Positions 17,426 through 26,616 are shown, counted from the first letter of the stretch. The stretch is DNA of 64,000 bases from Bacteroidaceae bacterium (GCA_017469685.1 JAFUFW010000009.1:1-64000), one strand, 5' to 3'. Notes: a model not told the origin generated them from the letters alone. Numbers and translations are program-made.

Positions 17426-18220
17426 CTATACGGCCACCTCCGCCTTGATGTGCGGCCAAGGGTCGTAGCCATCAAGCTGGAAATCCTCATAGCGGAAGGC
17501 GAAGATATCCTTTACGCTGGGATTCAATGTCATGCGCGGCAGGGGGCGCGGCTCGCGCGTCAGTTGCAGCTTGGCCTGCTCGATATGGTTGAGGTAGAGG
17601 TGAGTGTCGCCTGTAGTGTGCACGAAATCGCCCGCTTCGAGCCCTGTCACCTGCGCCATCATCTGCAGCAGCAGGGCATAGGAGGCTATGTTGAAAGGCA
17701 CTCCGAGGAAGGTGTCGGCCGAGCGCTGGTAGAGTTGCAGGCTGAGACGGCCATCAGCCACATAGAATTGGAACAGTGTGTGGCATGGAGGCAAGGCCAT
17801 CCGCTCCACCTCGGCCACATTCCATGCCGAGACAATCATTCGCCGCGAATCGGGCGAGCGCTTGATGAGGTCGACAACGTTGGCTATCTGGTCGATCGTG
17901 CCGCCGTCGTAGTCGGGCCACGAGCGCCACTGATGGCCGTAGACGGGGCCGAGGTCGCCGTTCTCGTCGGCCCATTCGTCCCAAATAGTCACGCGGTTGT
18001 CGTGCAGGTACTTGATGTTAGTGTCGCCTTGTAAGAACCACAGCAGCTCATGAATGATGCTGCGCAAGTGCAACTTCTTGGTAGTGAGCAATGGGAAGCC
18101 GTCCTGCAAGTGGAACCGCATCTGATGTCCGAACACGCTCTTCGTGCCCGTTCCCGTGCGGTCTGTCTTCACAGCGCCCTCGTCGAGAATGCGCTGAAGT
18201 AGGTCAAGATATTGTCGCAT
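17426..18220 (-). CDS. thyA: Thymidylate synthase
   Basis: 264 residues from ATG 18220, the same length as E. coli ThyA; an ATG six codons upstream lies too close to the promoter box. Motifs: [11 protein letters not shown] (folate/dUMP region), the catalytic Cys in [30 protein letters not shown] and [13 protein letters not shown]. It methylates dUMP to dTMP using methylene-tetrahydrofolate. It is followed by folA. Confidence 0.97.
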   Translation of the reverse strand: MRQYLDLLQRILDEGAVKTDRTGTGTKSVFGHQMRFHLQDGFPLLTTKKLHLRSIIHELLWFLQGDTNIKYLHDNRVTIWDEWADENGDLGPVYGHQWRSWPDYDGGTIDQIANVVDLIKRSPDSRRMIVSAWNVAEVERMALPPCHTLFQFYVADGRLSLQLYQRSADTFLGVPFNIASYALLLQMMAQVTGLEAGDFVHTTGDTHLYLNHIEQAKLQLTREPRPLPRMTLNPSVKDIFAFRYEDFQLDGYDPWPHIKAEVAV

Positions 18221-18235
18221 GATAATAAATTTGTG

Positions 18236-18243
18236 CAAAAGTA
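18236..18243 (-). promoter_or_regulatory. -7 promoter box of thyA-folA
   Basis: TACTTTTG on the minus strand, 16 bases before the thyA start codon. It is divergent from the AspT-family gene's box. Confidence 0.65.
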
Positions 18244-18286
18244 TAAATTAAAAGTTGAAATGCTACATAAAGTGAGCGAAAAAATG

Positions 18287-18294
18287 TACTTTTG
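18287..18294 (+). promoter_or_regulatory. -7 promoter box of the AspT-family transporter gene
   Basis: TACTTTTG, 61 bases before ATG 18355. Confidence 0.6.
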
Positions 18295-18354
18295 CGCCGA
18301 AAAACAGTATTTCCCAGATTCTCATCATTCAACTATCAACTTCCAATTCTCGTA

Positions 18355-20067
18355 ATGGACTGGCTCATTAATCTCTTAACCAACACTGATTCCATTGCCC
18401 ACATTGTGGTGCTCTACTCCCTGGTCATCGCCGTAGGCATTGCGCTCGGGCGCTTTAAAGTCTTCGGCATCTCGCTGGGCGTCACCTTCGTGTTGTTCGC
18501 CGGCATCGTGGCCGGGCACATCGGCTTCACCGGCACTCCGGCCGTGTTGAACTATGTCCAGGACTTCGGCCTCATCCTCTTCGTCTACTGCATCGGCTTG
18601 CAGGTTGGTCCTGGCTTCTTCGAAAGTTTCGCCAAGGGCGGCATCACGGCCAACGCCTTGGCTATGGGCATCGTGGGCCTGAACGTGGTGACGATGCTCG
18701 CGCTTTATTTCATTCTTTTCTACGACCCCGCTATCAAGGGGGGCGAGAACGTGTGGAACCTGTCGATGATGACGGGTGTGCTCTGCGGAGCCATCACCAA
18801 CACCCCCGGCCTCGGCGCAGCATCCGAGGCCGTGAGCTCAATCTACAAGGGCGCCTCGGAGATGCCTCAGATAGCTTCCGGCTATGCCTGCGCCTATCCG
18901 CTCGGCGTTGTAGGCATCATATTGGCCATGATAGCCATCCGCTATATCTGCGGCATCAGCCTCAAGAAAGAGACCGAGCAGATAGAGCAGGAGCTCAACG
19001 AGAATCCCCACGCCAAGCCCCACCGCATGACGCTCCGCGCTGAAAACAAAGCGCTGAACGGCCGCACCATACTGCAAGTGCGCAACTTCCTGGGACGAAA
19101 CTTTGTCTGCTCGCGCTTCCTGCACGACGGCCACGTATCCATTCCTAACCGCGACACCGTCGTCAACGAGGGCGACAGGATGTACATCACCTGCGCCGAG
19201 GACGATTGGGAAGCCATCTCGGCCTTCATCGGGCCTGTGGACCATGTCGAATGGGAGGAGCAGGACGTGCCTATGGTCTCGAAGAACATCCTCGTCACCC
19301 AGCCCAGCGTCAACGGCAAGACCTTCGGCCAGCTGCATTTCAGCTCGGTCTACGGCGTCAACGTCACGCGCGTGCGCCGCAACGGCATGAATCTCTTTGC
19401 CGACCAGAGCCTGCGCATACAGATTGGCGACAAGCTCGTCTGCGTTGGTCCCGAGGACGCCATTGAGCGCGTGACCAACGTCTTGGGCAACGAGGTGAAG
19501 CGCCTCGACCATCCGAATCTGGCCGCACTGTTCACAGGCATCGTCGTGGGTATCGTCTTCGGCATGATGCCCATCGCCCTGCCCGGCGTGCCTACGCCCG
19601 TGAAGTTGGGCCTGGCCGGCGGTCCGCTCATCATAGCCATCCTCATAGGCCGCTTCGGCTATAAGGCACACTTGGTCTCCTACACCACCACGTCGGCCAA
19701 CCTGATGCTTCGGGAGTTCGGTCTCGTGCTCTTCCTCGCGTCGGTGGGCATCAAGGCCGGGGCCACGTTCTGGCAGACCGTCACCGAGGGCGACGGCCTC
19801 ACCTACGTCTGGGCAGGCTTCCTCATCACCGTCATTCCTATTCTTATCATAGGTGTGCTCGCGCGTCTGCGCTATAAGATGAACTACTACACGCTCATGG
19901 GCCTCATCGCTGGCTCCACCACCGACCCGCCTGCCCTGGCCTACGCCAACCAGACGGCCGGCAACGATGCCCCCGCCGTAGGCTACTCTACGGTCTACCC
20001 CCTGTGTATGTTCCTGCGCATACTCACCGCCCAGCTCATCATTCTGCTTCTCTACAGCTTAGTATGA
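18355..20067 (+). CDS. AspT/YidE/YbjL-family transporter with TrkA-C domains
   Basis: 570 residues from ATG 18355 (MDWLINLL); an upstream in-frame ATG lies inside the promoter. Two membrane blocks (about 1-200 and 385-570) with the AspT-family duplication flank a cytosolic region with two TrkA-C-type domains (the second around [17 protein letters not shown]...[16 protein letters not shown]). Family motifs include [12 protein letters not shown] and its counterpart [14 protein letters not shown]. The family includes aspartate:alanine exchangers, but the substrate here is unknown. Confidence 0.88.
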   Translation: MDWLINLLTNTDSIAHIVVLYSLVIAVGIALGRFKVFGISLGVTFVLFAGIVAGHIGFTGTPAVLNYVQDFGLILFVYCIGLQVGPGFFESFAKGGITANALAMGIVGLNVVTMLALYFILFYDPAIKGGENVWNLSMMTGVLCGAITNTPGLGAASEAVSSIYKGASEMPQIASGYACAYPLGVVGIILAMIAIRYICGISLKKETEQIEQELNENPHAKPHRMTLRAENKALNGRTILQVRNFLGRNFVCSRFLHDGHVSIPNRDTVVNEGDRMYITCAEDDWEAISAFIGPVDHVEWEEQDVPMVSKNILVTQPSVNGKTFGQLHFSSVYGVNVTRVRRNGMNLFADQSLRIQIGDKLVCVGPEDAIERVTNVLGNEVKRLDHPNLAALFTGIVVGIVFGMMPIALPGVPTPVKLGLAGGPLIIAILIGRFGYKAHLVSYTTTSANLMLREFGLVLFLASVGIKAGATFWQTVTEGDGLTYVWAGFLITVIPILIIGVLARLRYKMNYYTLMGLIAGSTTDPPALAYANQTAGNDAPAVGYSTVYPLCMFLRILTAQLIILLLYSLV

Positions 20068-20105
20068 TGGTTATAGGCTGAAACAAGGAACAGAGACTTG
20101 GGATT

Positions 20106-21419
20106 ATGACCCTTCCTGAAGGTTTTGAAAGCTATTTCCGTCAGTCCTGGACGACGGAAGCCGTCGACGATCTCGTCAGCGGCCTCAGCGAGGAGGTGCC
20201 GGTGAGCATACGCATAAACCCGGCGCGCATGCCTGCCGACGCTTGGCCCGAAGGCGGCGAGGCACGTGTGCCGTGGTGCCACGAAGGCATCTACCTCAGC
20301 GAGCGCCCTCAGTTTACGGCCGACCCCCTCCTGCACGCAGGAGCCTACTACGTTCAGGAAGCAAGCTCAATGTTCATCGCTCATATAGTGCGATGCCTCG
20401 TCCGCCAATCTTCATCCTTAGTCAGCAATGCCCTCACCACCCTCGACCTCTGCGCCGCACCGGGAGGAAAGTCCACGCTTCTGCGCTCGCTACTGCCGCC
20501 AGGCTGCTCACTGGTAAGCAACGAACCCATGCGTCAGCGCGCCCAGGTGCTTGCCGAGAACCTTGCCAAATGGGGGGCTGTGAACACCGTTGTTACGCAG
20601 GCTTACGCCGACGACCTCGCACGCCTTGCCGCCAAGGACAAAGCATTCGAGGGTTTCGACCTCATCCTGGCCGACGTGCCCTGCTCTGGCGAAGGCATGA
20701 TGCGCAAGGAGGAGGCTGCCGTGAGCCAGTGGTCGCCGGAGTTCGTCAGCAACTGCGCAGCCCTGCAACGCTCCATCGTCGCCGACATCTGGTCAGCCTT
20801 GCGTCCCGGAGGCTTTATGATATACTCCACCTGCACCTTCAACCCCGAAGAGGATGAGCAGAACGTTGAGTGGATAGCCCGCGAGCTCGGGGCCGACATC
20901 ATCCCCATCCCCGCAGACCCCGCATGGGGAATCCTCGGCGACCCGCGCAAAGGTGCCGGCGCATCCACATCAGCCATTCCCAATTCATCATCATTCTCCC
21001 TTACCCCTTCCCCCCACCCTCTCCACCTCCCCTTCTGCCATTTCCTGCCAGGCCGCGTGCGAGGCGAAGGGTTCTTCTGCTCGTTGCTCCGGAAGCACGG
21101 CGAGACGGCAGGAACCTCAAAAAACGCCCATTTGATCGATTCGATAAGACGCCAGCCCTACGCCATGCCTACTGACCAGCTCGACGGCGAGGCCGCCCCA
21201 CGCATCGACCTCTCGCTCGACGATGCTTTTCGCTATCTGCAGCGCGAAGCCCTTACGCTCCCGCCCGACACACCCCGCGGCATAGTACAAGCAGGCTACC
21301 ATGGACAGCGCCTCGGGCTCATGAAGAACATCGGCTCAAGAGCCAACAACCTATACCCGAAAGAATGGCGCATACGCAGCGGATTTCTAAAGCCTCACTC
21401 GCTATTCTACGATGATTGA
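20106..21419 (+). CDS. RsmF/RsmB-type RNA (cytosine-C5) methyltransferase
   Basis: 437 residues. The SAM-binding motif is LDLCAAPGGKSTLL. The catalytic motif IV is ADVPCSGEGMMRK and the second Cys lies in YSTCTFNPEEDEQN. A C-terminal PUA-like region ends in SGFLKPHSLFYDD. It methylates cytosine in rRNA or tRNA; the exact target is not determined. Residues about 279-310 (20945-21035) are a Ser/Pro/His-rich insert placed just before the conserved HFLPGRVRGEGFF strand, unlike the rest of the protein. The gene begins 38 bases after the AspT-family gene. Confidence 0.9.
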   Translation: MTLPEGFESYFRQSWTTEAVDDLVSGLSEEVPVSIRINPARMPADAWPEGGEARVPWCHEGIYLSERPQFTADPLLHAGAYYVQEASSMFIAHIVRCLVRQSSSLVSNALTTLDLCAAPGGKSTLLRSLLPPGCSLVSNEPMRQRAQVLAENLAKWGAVNTVVTQAYADDLARLAAKDKAFEGFDLILADVPCSGEGMMRKEEAAVSQWSPEFVSNCAALQRSIVADIWSALRPGGFMIYSTCTFNPEEDEQNVEWIARELGADIIPIPADPAWGILGDPRKGAGASTSAIPNSSSFSLTPSPHPLHLPFCHFLPGRVRGEGFFCSLLRKHGETAGTSKNAHLIDSIRRQPYAMPTDQLDGEAAPRIDLSLDDAFRYLQREALTLPPDTPRGIVQAGYHGQRLGLMKNIGSRANNLYPKEWRIRSGFLKPHSLFYDD

Positions 21420-21447
21420 CGACTGCCCGCAAAGGCATGCCACAAAA

Positions 21448-21527
21448 AACCCTTAAGGGTTATGCCCAAAACCCTTAACCCTTTTTGCGAAAACCCTTAA
21501 GGGTTCTGCCGATAACCCTTAAGGTTT
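21448..21527 (+). repeat. Palindrome array B: four 14-bp units at 22-bp period
   Basis: Units centred at 21454.5, 21476.5, 21498.5 and 21520.5. Units 1 and 3 are perfect AACCCTTAAGGGTT, unit 2 is AACCCTTAACCCTT and unit 4 is AACCCTTAAGGTTT, running into a T7 tract on the plus strand. Here the flanking genes (methyltransferase and RNase R) are on the plus strand, so the T-tract again marks the downstream end. It lies 28 bases after the methyltransferase stop. Confidence 0.9.
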
Positions 21528-21642
21528 TTTTACGTGGCCTATGAGCTGTCCCTGAGAAGCCATCTGCTCACCCGAGGAAAGTTTCTTATAGCGCGGGCGA
21601 AATATTTTCGGCTTTTTCGCTTGCGCAACCATTATTTTCCGT

Positions 21643-21650
21643 AACTTTGC
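21643..21650 (+). promoter_or_regulatory. -7 promoter box of the RNase R gene
   Basis: TAACTTTG, 31 bases before the ATG. Confidence 0.65.
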
Positions 21651-21681
21651 CGACAAACACAATAAAAAAGCCACAACACAA

Positions 21682-24030
21682 ATGAGCAAATCGCACAAGC
21701 AGAATTCACCGCGCCTTAACAAGGCACGCCTGACAGAGGACATCGTAGCTTACTTCCAGGCTCACGCCGGAGAGCTCATCGACATCAAGACCATTTTCCG
21801 CGAACTGCACATGAAGACGCACCCAGCCAAGCTGCTGTGCATGGATGTGCTTGACGATCTGCTGATGGACGACTTCATCATCGAGCAGGCGCAGATGCGC
21901 TATCGCCTGGCCGACAAGACATCGGTCATGGAAGGTACGTTCCAGCGTAAGCACAACGGCAAGAACGCCTTCCTGCCCGACGATGGCGGCGAGCCCGTCC
22001 TTGTGGCCGAGCGCAACTCTATGCACGCCATGGACGGCGACCGCGTGCGCATACAGATGATGGCACGCCGGCGAGGCCATGTGCGCGAGGCGCAGGTGAC
22101 TGCCATCCTACAGCGTGCCGACAGGCAGTTTGTGGGCAAGCTTAGCGTCAGCCGCGACTTTGCGTTCGTGCTTACAGAGGACCGCACGCTCTCCAACGAC
22201 ATCTTCATACCGAAGGGGCAGCTCAAGGGCGGAAAGTCGGGCGACAAGGTCATAGCCAAGATTATAGAGTGGCCCGAAGGTTCCAAGAACCCGATAGGAA
22301 AGATTGTTGACGTGCTTGGAAAGTCGGGCGAGAACGAGACTGAAATGCATGCCATACTGGCGGAGTTCGGCCTGCCCTACACCTACCCCAAGGCCGCAGA
22401 GGAGGCCGCACGCCACATCGACGCCGCCATCACCGAAGCTGACATTGCCGGGCGCGAGGACTTGCGCGACCGCACCACCTTCACCATCGACCCACGCGAT
22501 GCCAAGGACTTCGACGACGCACTGAGCTTCAAGATATTAGCCCCCTGTAATCCCCCGGCGGGGGATATTAATAGTGGCACCCTACAATCGCCCCCCGCCG
22601 GGGGGCCACGGGGGGCCAACCTACGTGGAGCCCTGTATGAGATCGGTGTCCACATCGCCGACGTCTCGCACTACGTCACTGAAGGCTCCGTCATTGACAA
22701 GGAAGCCTTGAAACGCGGCACGTCGGTCTACCTCGTCGACCGCACGATACCGATGCTGCCCGAGCGCCTCTGCAACGAAATATGCTCGCTGCGCCCCGAC
22801 GAGGACAAACTCACCTACAGCGTTATCTTCGAGATGAACGAGCGGGCAGAAGTCAAGAGCTGGCATTTGGCACACACCATTACGCGCAGCCAACGACGCT
22901 TCACCTACGAAGAGGTGCAGGCGCTACTGGAAGCCCGCGGCGAAGCCAGCCCCGAGGACTACCACGCCCCCGGCGACCACGCGCCTCTGCCCGGCGCCGA
23001 GTTCGACGGCGATAAGGCTAAGGGGCTGCGCCCTACTGAGGACTTTGCCACCGAGCTAATCACACTCAACCGCTTAGCCAAGATACTGCGCGAGCGCCGC
23101 TTCGCCGCCGGAGCCGTTGACTTCGACCGTCCCGAGGTGCGATTCGACATCGACGAAAAAGGCCACCCCGTAGGAACGTACTACAAGGTGGCCAAAGATG
23201 CCAACAAGCTCATCGAGGAGTTTATGCTGCTGGCCAACCGCATGGTGGCCGAGAGCATCGGGAAAGTGAAAAATGAAAAAGGGAAAGTGAAAAATGCCGT
23301 CGCGAAGCCCAAAGTGCTGCCCTACCGCATTCACGAGCAGCCCGACCCCGACAAGCTGCTCAACCTGTCGCAGTTCGTGGCTAAGTTCGGGCGCAAGCTC
23401 AAGACGACGGGCACACGCCAGGAGGTCTGCCGTAACATCAACCGCCTGCTGCACGAGGTGCATGGGCAGAAGGAGCAGAACGTCGTGGAGATGGTGGCGC
23501 TGAGAGCAATGATGAAGGCCAAGTATTCTACAGTGAACATAGGCCATTACGGCCTCGCCTTCGACTACTACACCCATTTCACATCACCCATACGCCGCTA
23601 CCCAGACCTAATGGTTCACCGCCTTCTCTCGCGCTATGCCGAAGGCGGACGCTCGGCCAACCAGGAGAAGTACGAGGCGCTGTGCGAGCAATGCTCCGAT
23701 ATGGAGCAGACGGCAGCCCTGGCCGAACGGGCCAGCATAAAATACAAGCAGGTGGAGTTTATGGCCGACAAGATAGGCCAGGAGTTCGACGGCATAATAT
23801 CAGGCATCAACGAGTTCGGGCTCTACGTTGAACTCAACGACTCGAAATGCGAAGGCATGGTGCCCCTGCGCGACCTCGACGACGACTACTACGACTTCGA
23901 CGAGCGCAACTACCAGCTACTCGGACGTCGCCGGCATCGCCGCTACACCTTGGGCGACCCTATCCGCATCCGCGTGGCTCGTGCCAACCTCGACAAGAAA
24001 CAGCTCGACTTCGCGCTGGCCGAAGACTGA
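21682..24030 (+). CDS. rnr: Ribonuclease R
   Basis: 782 residues. An N-terminal winged helix (about 10-78) and cold-shock OB folds precede the RNB catalytic domain (DPRDAKDFDDALSF at 270-283 gives the metal-binding Asp residues; then IGVHIADVSHYV and HFTSPIRRYPDLMVHRLL). A C-terminal S1 domain follows. It degrades structured RNA 3' to 5'. Two in-frame segments interrupt the catalytic domain: about 285-315 (22534-22625), which encodes two GC palindromes, and a GKVKNEKGKVKN segment (about 23261-23300). Both leave the frame open, so the enzyme may be functional. Confidence 0.95.
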   Translation: MSKSHKQNSPRLNKARLTEDIVAYFQAHAGELIDIKTIFRELHMKTHPAKLLCMDVLDDLLMDDFIIEQAQMRYRLADKTSVMEGTFQRKHNGKNAFLPDDGGEPVLVAERNSMHAMDGDRVRIQMMARRRGHVREAQVTAILQRADRQFVGKLSVSRDFAFVLTEDRTLSNDIFIPKGQLKGGKSGDKVIAKIIEWPEGSKNPIGKIVDVLGKSGENETEMHAILAEFGLPYTYPKAAEEAARHIDAAITEADIAGREDLRDRTTFTIDPRDAKDFDDALSFKILAPCNPPAGDINSGTLQSPPAGGPRGANLRGALYEIGVHIADVSHYVTEGSVIDKEALKRGTSVYLVDRTIPMLPERLCNEICSLRPDEDKLTYSVIFEMNERAEVKSWHLAHTITRSQRRFTYEEVQALLEARGEASPEDYHAPGDHAPLPGAEFDGDKAKGLRPTEDFATELITLNRLAKILRERRFAAGAVDFDRPEVRFDIDEKGHPVGTYYKVAKDANKLIEEFMLLANRMVAESIGKVKNEKGKVKNAVAKPKVLPYRIHEQPDPDKLLNLSQFVAKFGRKLKTTGTRQEVCRNINRLLHEVHGQKEQNVVEMVALRAMMKAKYSTVNIGHYGLAFDYYTHFTSPIRRYPDLMVHRLLSRYAEGGRSANQEKYEALCEQCSDMEQTAALAERASIKYKQVEFMADKIGQEFDGIISGINEFGLYVELNDSKCEGMVPLRDLDDDYYDFDERNYQLLGRRRHRRYTLGDPIRIRVARANLDKKQLDFALAED
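22541..22620 (+). repeat. GC-palindrome (REP-like) segment inside the RNase R gene
   Basis: ATCCCCC GGC GGGGGAT (22550-22566) and CCCCCC GCC GGGGGG (22591-22605) lie inside the RNB domain coding sequence. The base composition is unlike the flanking codons, and the segment lies exactly between two motifs that are normally close together. Confidence 0.7.
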
Positions 24031-24052
24031 GATCATTGTCGTGATTATGATT

Positions 24053-24112
24053 CTACGGACTTTCAGGACTGTGGGGGTTGTGTTTTCTCCCTCGAGTCCC
24101 AAAAGTCCGTAG
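24053..24112 (+). terminator. Hairpin after the RNase R gene
   Basis: CTACGGACTTT (24053-24063) pairs with AAAGTCCGTAG (24102-24112), with an inner GGACT/AGTCC pair. It lies between two convergent genes and probably ends both. No clear T-tract. Confidence 0.55.
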
Positions 24113-24135
24113 ACCATTATATCAATTGTGAATCG

Positions 24136-24552
24136 CTACGGCTTATGCACCTTGTAGCTCCGGCGACCATCCTTGACGACGTAGGTGCCAGGCCGGAGGC
24201 CGGAGAGGTCGATGGTGGCAGCGCCGCCATTGATGGGCGTGTGGCGCAGGAGCTTACCGGCGAGGTCGTATATGTAGATGCCATCAGTGTGCTCGCGCAC
24301 AGTGATGGTCTCCACGCCTGTAGTCTGGTCAGAGAAGTCCAGTTTTACGACTTCGGCATAGGGGAACTCCACGGTCATCGTCTCGCTGGTGACCCTCAGC
24401 ACCTCTGATTCGGCAAAAGTCACCTTAGGCTCCGATGAAAAAGCGAAGCTGACGATGCCCCTCGTGGTGGTGTGAATGTTCAGCGTCTGCTGTGCCTCAG
24501 CAGCCAGAACACTACAGAAGAGGAATGCGGTTGTCAGGAGTTGTCTTACCAT
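24136..24552 (-). CDS. Small secreted protein with a C-terminal sorting-like domain
   Basis: 138 residues with a signal peptide (cleavage near LAAEAQ, residue 21). A short beta segment (IHTTTRGIVSFAFSSEPKVTF) resembles the start of the mature calpain-like protein encoded just upstream. The C-terminal 70 residues resemble a T9SS type-A sorting domain (IYIYDLAGKLL...LSGLRPGTYVVKDGRRSYKV). Its ATG overlaps the end of the protease gene by 7 bases, so the two are translationally coupled. It could be an inhibitor, chaperone or surface anchor of the protease; nothing in the sequence decides this. Confidence 0.7.
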   Translation of the reverse strand: MVRQLLTTAFLFCSVLAAEAQQTLNIHTTTRGIVSFAFSSEPKVTFAESEVLRVTSETMTVEFPYAEVVKLDFSDQTTGVETITVREHTDGIYIYDLAGKLLRHTPINGGAATIDLSGLRPGTYVVKDGRRSYKVHKP

Positions 24553-26027
24553 AGTTCTGTGGAGTTAGGATGAGTGATGGCACGACGCAGCAGACGCTCT
24601 GAGACGCCGAGGTCGGTGCTCTTGCGGATGAAGTGAGGCGGAGTATAGGGTTGCAGGTCGGAGCGCAGGTAAGGAGCCGCTGCGCCAGGGCTTACGATGC
24701 GGGCATCGATGGTCTGAACAGTGGTACGCAGGTCGGGAACAAAGAGCTTGCCGTCGACATCCTCGATGCCCCAGGGGTTACGCATGACGAAGATCGAAGA
24801 CTCGTCGTCGGCCAGCATGAAGGTGAAGGCGTGGCCCGTGACTGTCTTGAGCTGGCCGCAAGGCAGGTCTGCGACGTTGAATCCGCCTACGCAAATCATG
24901 CCTTCGCCCAGACAGTGCTCGATTGCAAGTCTCAGCTCAGACGTGTAGAGCGAATTGGGTGCGAACGCGAAGCTCTCGCCGTTGCCCGTGAAGAGCGGTG
25001 CGGTATGCTCCGTGGCTATGCCCTCCACGCCGACGCATTTGTATATAGTCTCCCATTTCATCAGGGCTTTCTCCATGATTGTAGCCCAGGTCACGACATT
25101 GTTCTTGCCCGTAACCTGCCCGATATTGCCGCTTGCGTCGCAAAGAATCTTGTTTGAGACGCACACATCTACGGGCTGCCCTTGCGGATCGTACATCTTT
25201 ACGGTGTATGTGCGGTTGCCGTTGTTCGTGATGATGGCCTTGATGAAGTCGGGATAGAGGTATGCCAGCGAGGCGAAGACAGCCATGGCACTGCAGTTGC
25301 CGATAGCGTGCTGGTTGACGTCGGCCGGCACGGGGGCGGTGTAGGGGTAGAGGTTCACGCTCTTGGCCACCCATCGCGTCAGGTCGGCCACCATGTCTGG
25401 TTCGTTGGCCGGATCGAGAAGCCAGGCGCGGTCAGCGTCGGTAGTGACGTGGCCGTTCTCGAAGTGCTTGCCCATGGGTGTAAGGGTGGACTTCGTCTTG
25501 CTCGTAGCGTAGCTGAGGATACGGCTGATGTTGTCCGTCTCAGTGTGGGCGGGCGGATCGAGTTCCATCTGGGCATTCCCGGCCTCCTCCTTGGTGCGGT
25601 AGAAATAGCGGTAGACGGTTCCGTCGCGCAGCACCAGCAGCTTCGGCGTCTGCTGCGTAACGTACCAGCGCAGCGTCTCGCTCTTAGAACGATGGCGGGC
25701 GATAAACGACTTCGCGCGAGCATTGTACACCACGTCGTAGACATCGTCAGCACCGCCCTTGCCGCCCCAGATAAGGGTGCTGCCTGCAAAAGTCATAAAC
25801 TCTGTGCCGTCGAAGGGAATTACGTTCGAGCCGTTCTTCCAGAAGCCCAAGTGCCAGGTCCCGATGATGTAGGCATCCTCCTCAGAGACCAGCGTGATAG
25901 AGTCTACCTCTGCCGCCGACATGCTCACCAGAGAGCCATCGCTCTTGTGAATGACGAAACCCTGAGCTCCGGCCGTGAGCCAGCTAGACATCAACAGCAG
26001 TGACAGCAGTAATCCTTTTGTTTTCAT
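24546..26027 (-). CDS. Secreted calpain-like cysteine protease (peptidase family C2)
   Basis: 493 residues from ATG 26027, chosen because it begins directly with the signal peptide MKTKGLLLSLLL; an upstream ATG adds 8 residues. The catalytic triad of calpains is visible: Cys in QHAIGNCSAMAVFASLAYLY (C245), His in TGHAFTFML (H399) and Asn in FVMRNPWG (N417). The TYTVKMYDPQGQPVDVCV strand segment is also calpain-like. The N-terminal 200 residues are a separate beta-rich region. P. gingivalis Tpr is a known periodontal calpain-family protease. The protein has no sorting tail of its own. Confidence 0.82.
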   Translation of the reverse strand: MKTKGLLLSLLLMSSWLTAGAQGFVIHKSDGSLVSMSAAEVDSITLVSEEDAYIIGTWHLGFWKNGSNVIPFDGTEFMTFAGSTLIWGGKGGADDVYDVVYNARAKSFIARHRSKSETLRWYVTQQTPKLLVLRDGTVYRYFYRTKEEAGNAQMELDPPAHTETDNISRILSYATSKTKSTLTPMGKHFENGHVTTDADRAWLLDPANEPDMVADLTRWVAKSVNLYPYTAPVPADVNQHAIGNCSAMAVFASLAYLYPDFIKAIITNNGNRTYTVKMYDPQGQPVDVCVSNKILCDASGNIGQVTGKNNVVTWATIMEKALMKWETIYKCVGVEGIATEHTAPLFTGNGESFAFAPNSLYTSELRLAIEHCLGEGMICVGGFNVADLPCGQLKTVTGHAFTFMLADDESSIFVMRNPWGIEDVDGKLFVPDLRTTVQTIDARIVSPGAAAPYLRSDLQPYTPPHFIRKSTDLGVSERLLRRAITHPNSTELW

Positions 26028-26180
26028 TATTATATTATTTAATGTCTTCAACTTTGCAAAATAAGGAAGAAAAGATCACATAAAAGAGAAAAAGCAGAGC
26101 AAAAAACAAAAAAGTCTCTGAAAAAGTCGGCACACTTCACAGCAAACTCTATGTGACATCGTTATTTATATGATGAATTC

Positions 26181-26212
26181 TTTGGCTAATACGGGTTTAG
26201 TCCTTACCTTTG
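26181..26212 (+). promoter_or_regulatory. Promoter of the DUF1294 gene
   Basis: TTTG (26181-26184), 20 bases, then TACCTTTG (26205-26212): an ideal Bacteroidetes promoter. It shows that ATG 26242, not ATG 26170, is the real start. Confidence 0.75.
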
Positions 26213-26241
26213 CAAATGAAAACTTAAAACACAATCACAAG

Positions 26242-26520
26242 ATGAAACTAATTGAGAACGGCATGATCATCTACCTCATAATCATTAACGTTGTCACCTT
26301 CCTCGTCTACGGCCTTGACAAATGGAAAGCACAACATGACCGGTGGCGCATCTCTGAGAGCTCGCTTCTTACTCTGGCTGCCATTGGCGGCAGCATAGGT
26401 GCATGGACAGGAATGAAAGTGTGGCACCACAAAACGCTCCACAGGAAGTTCACCATCGGTGTTCCTGCTATTTTGCTACTACAGATTATTATTTGGCTGT
26501 TGCTTTACCCGGCTGATTAA
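26242..26520 (+). CDS. DUF1294 family small membrane protein
   Basis: 92 residues from ATG 26242, downstream of the promoter. Three hydrophobic segments; the family pattern is VYGLDKWKAQHDRWRISE, then LAAIGGSIGAWTGMKVWHHKT and KFTIGVPAIL. DUF1294 proteins are inner-membrane proteins of unknown function. It is monocistronic with its own terminator. Confidence 0.85.
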   Translation: MKLIENGMIIYLIIINVVTFLVYGLDKWKAQHDRWRISESSLLTLAAIGGSIGAWTGMKVWHHKTLHRKFTIGVPAILLLQIIIWLLLYPAD

Positions 26521-26616
26521 GCCGCCCGTTTGCCTGTGCGCTTCTTTGCCCGCATGAGGGCTCTGATGCAGCAGTAGCCGGCGTAGCTGATCAATCTTAG
26601 TGAAGCTTGAGTAATA

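Noticed and set aside
24136..24552. Frameshifted tail of the calpain-like protease
   Set aside because: The small protein has its own ATG and a complete signal peptide, so it is a separate gene and not a broken end of the protease.
26170..26241. N-terminal extension of the DUF1294 protein
   Set aside because: It would start upstream of the transcription start implied by the TTTG-N20-TACCTTTG promoter.
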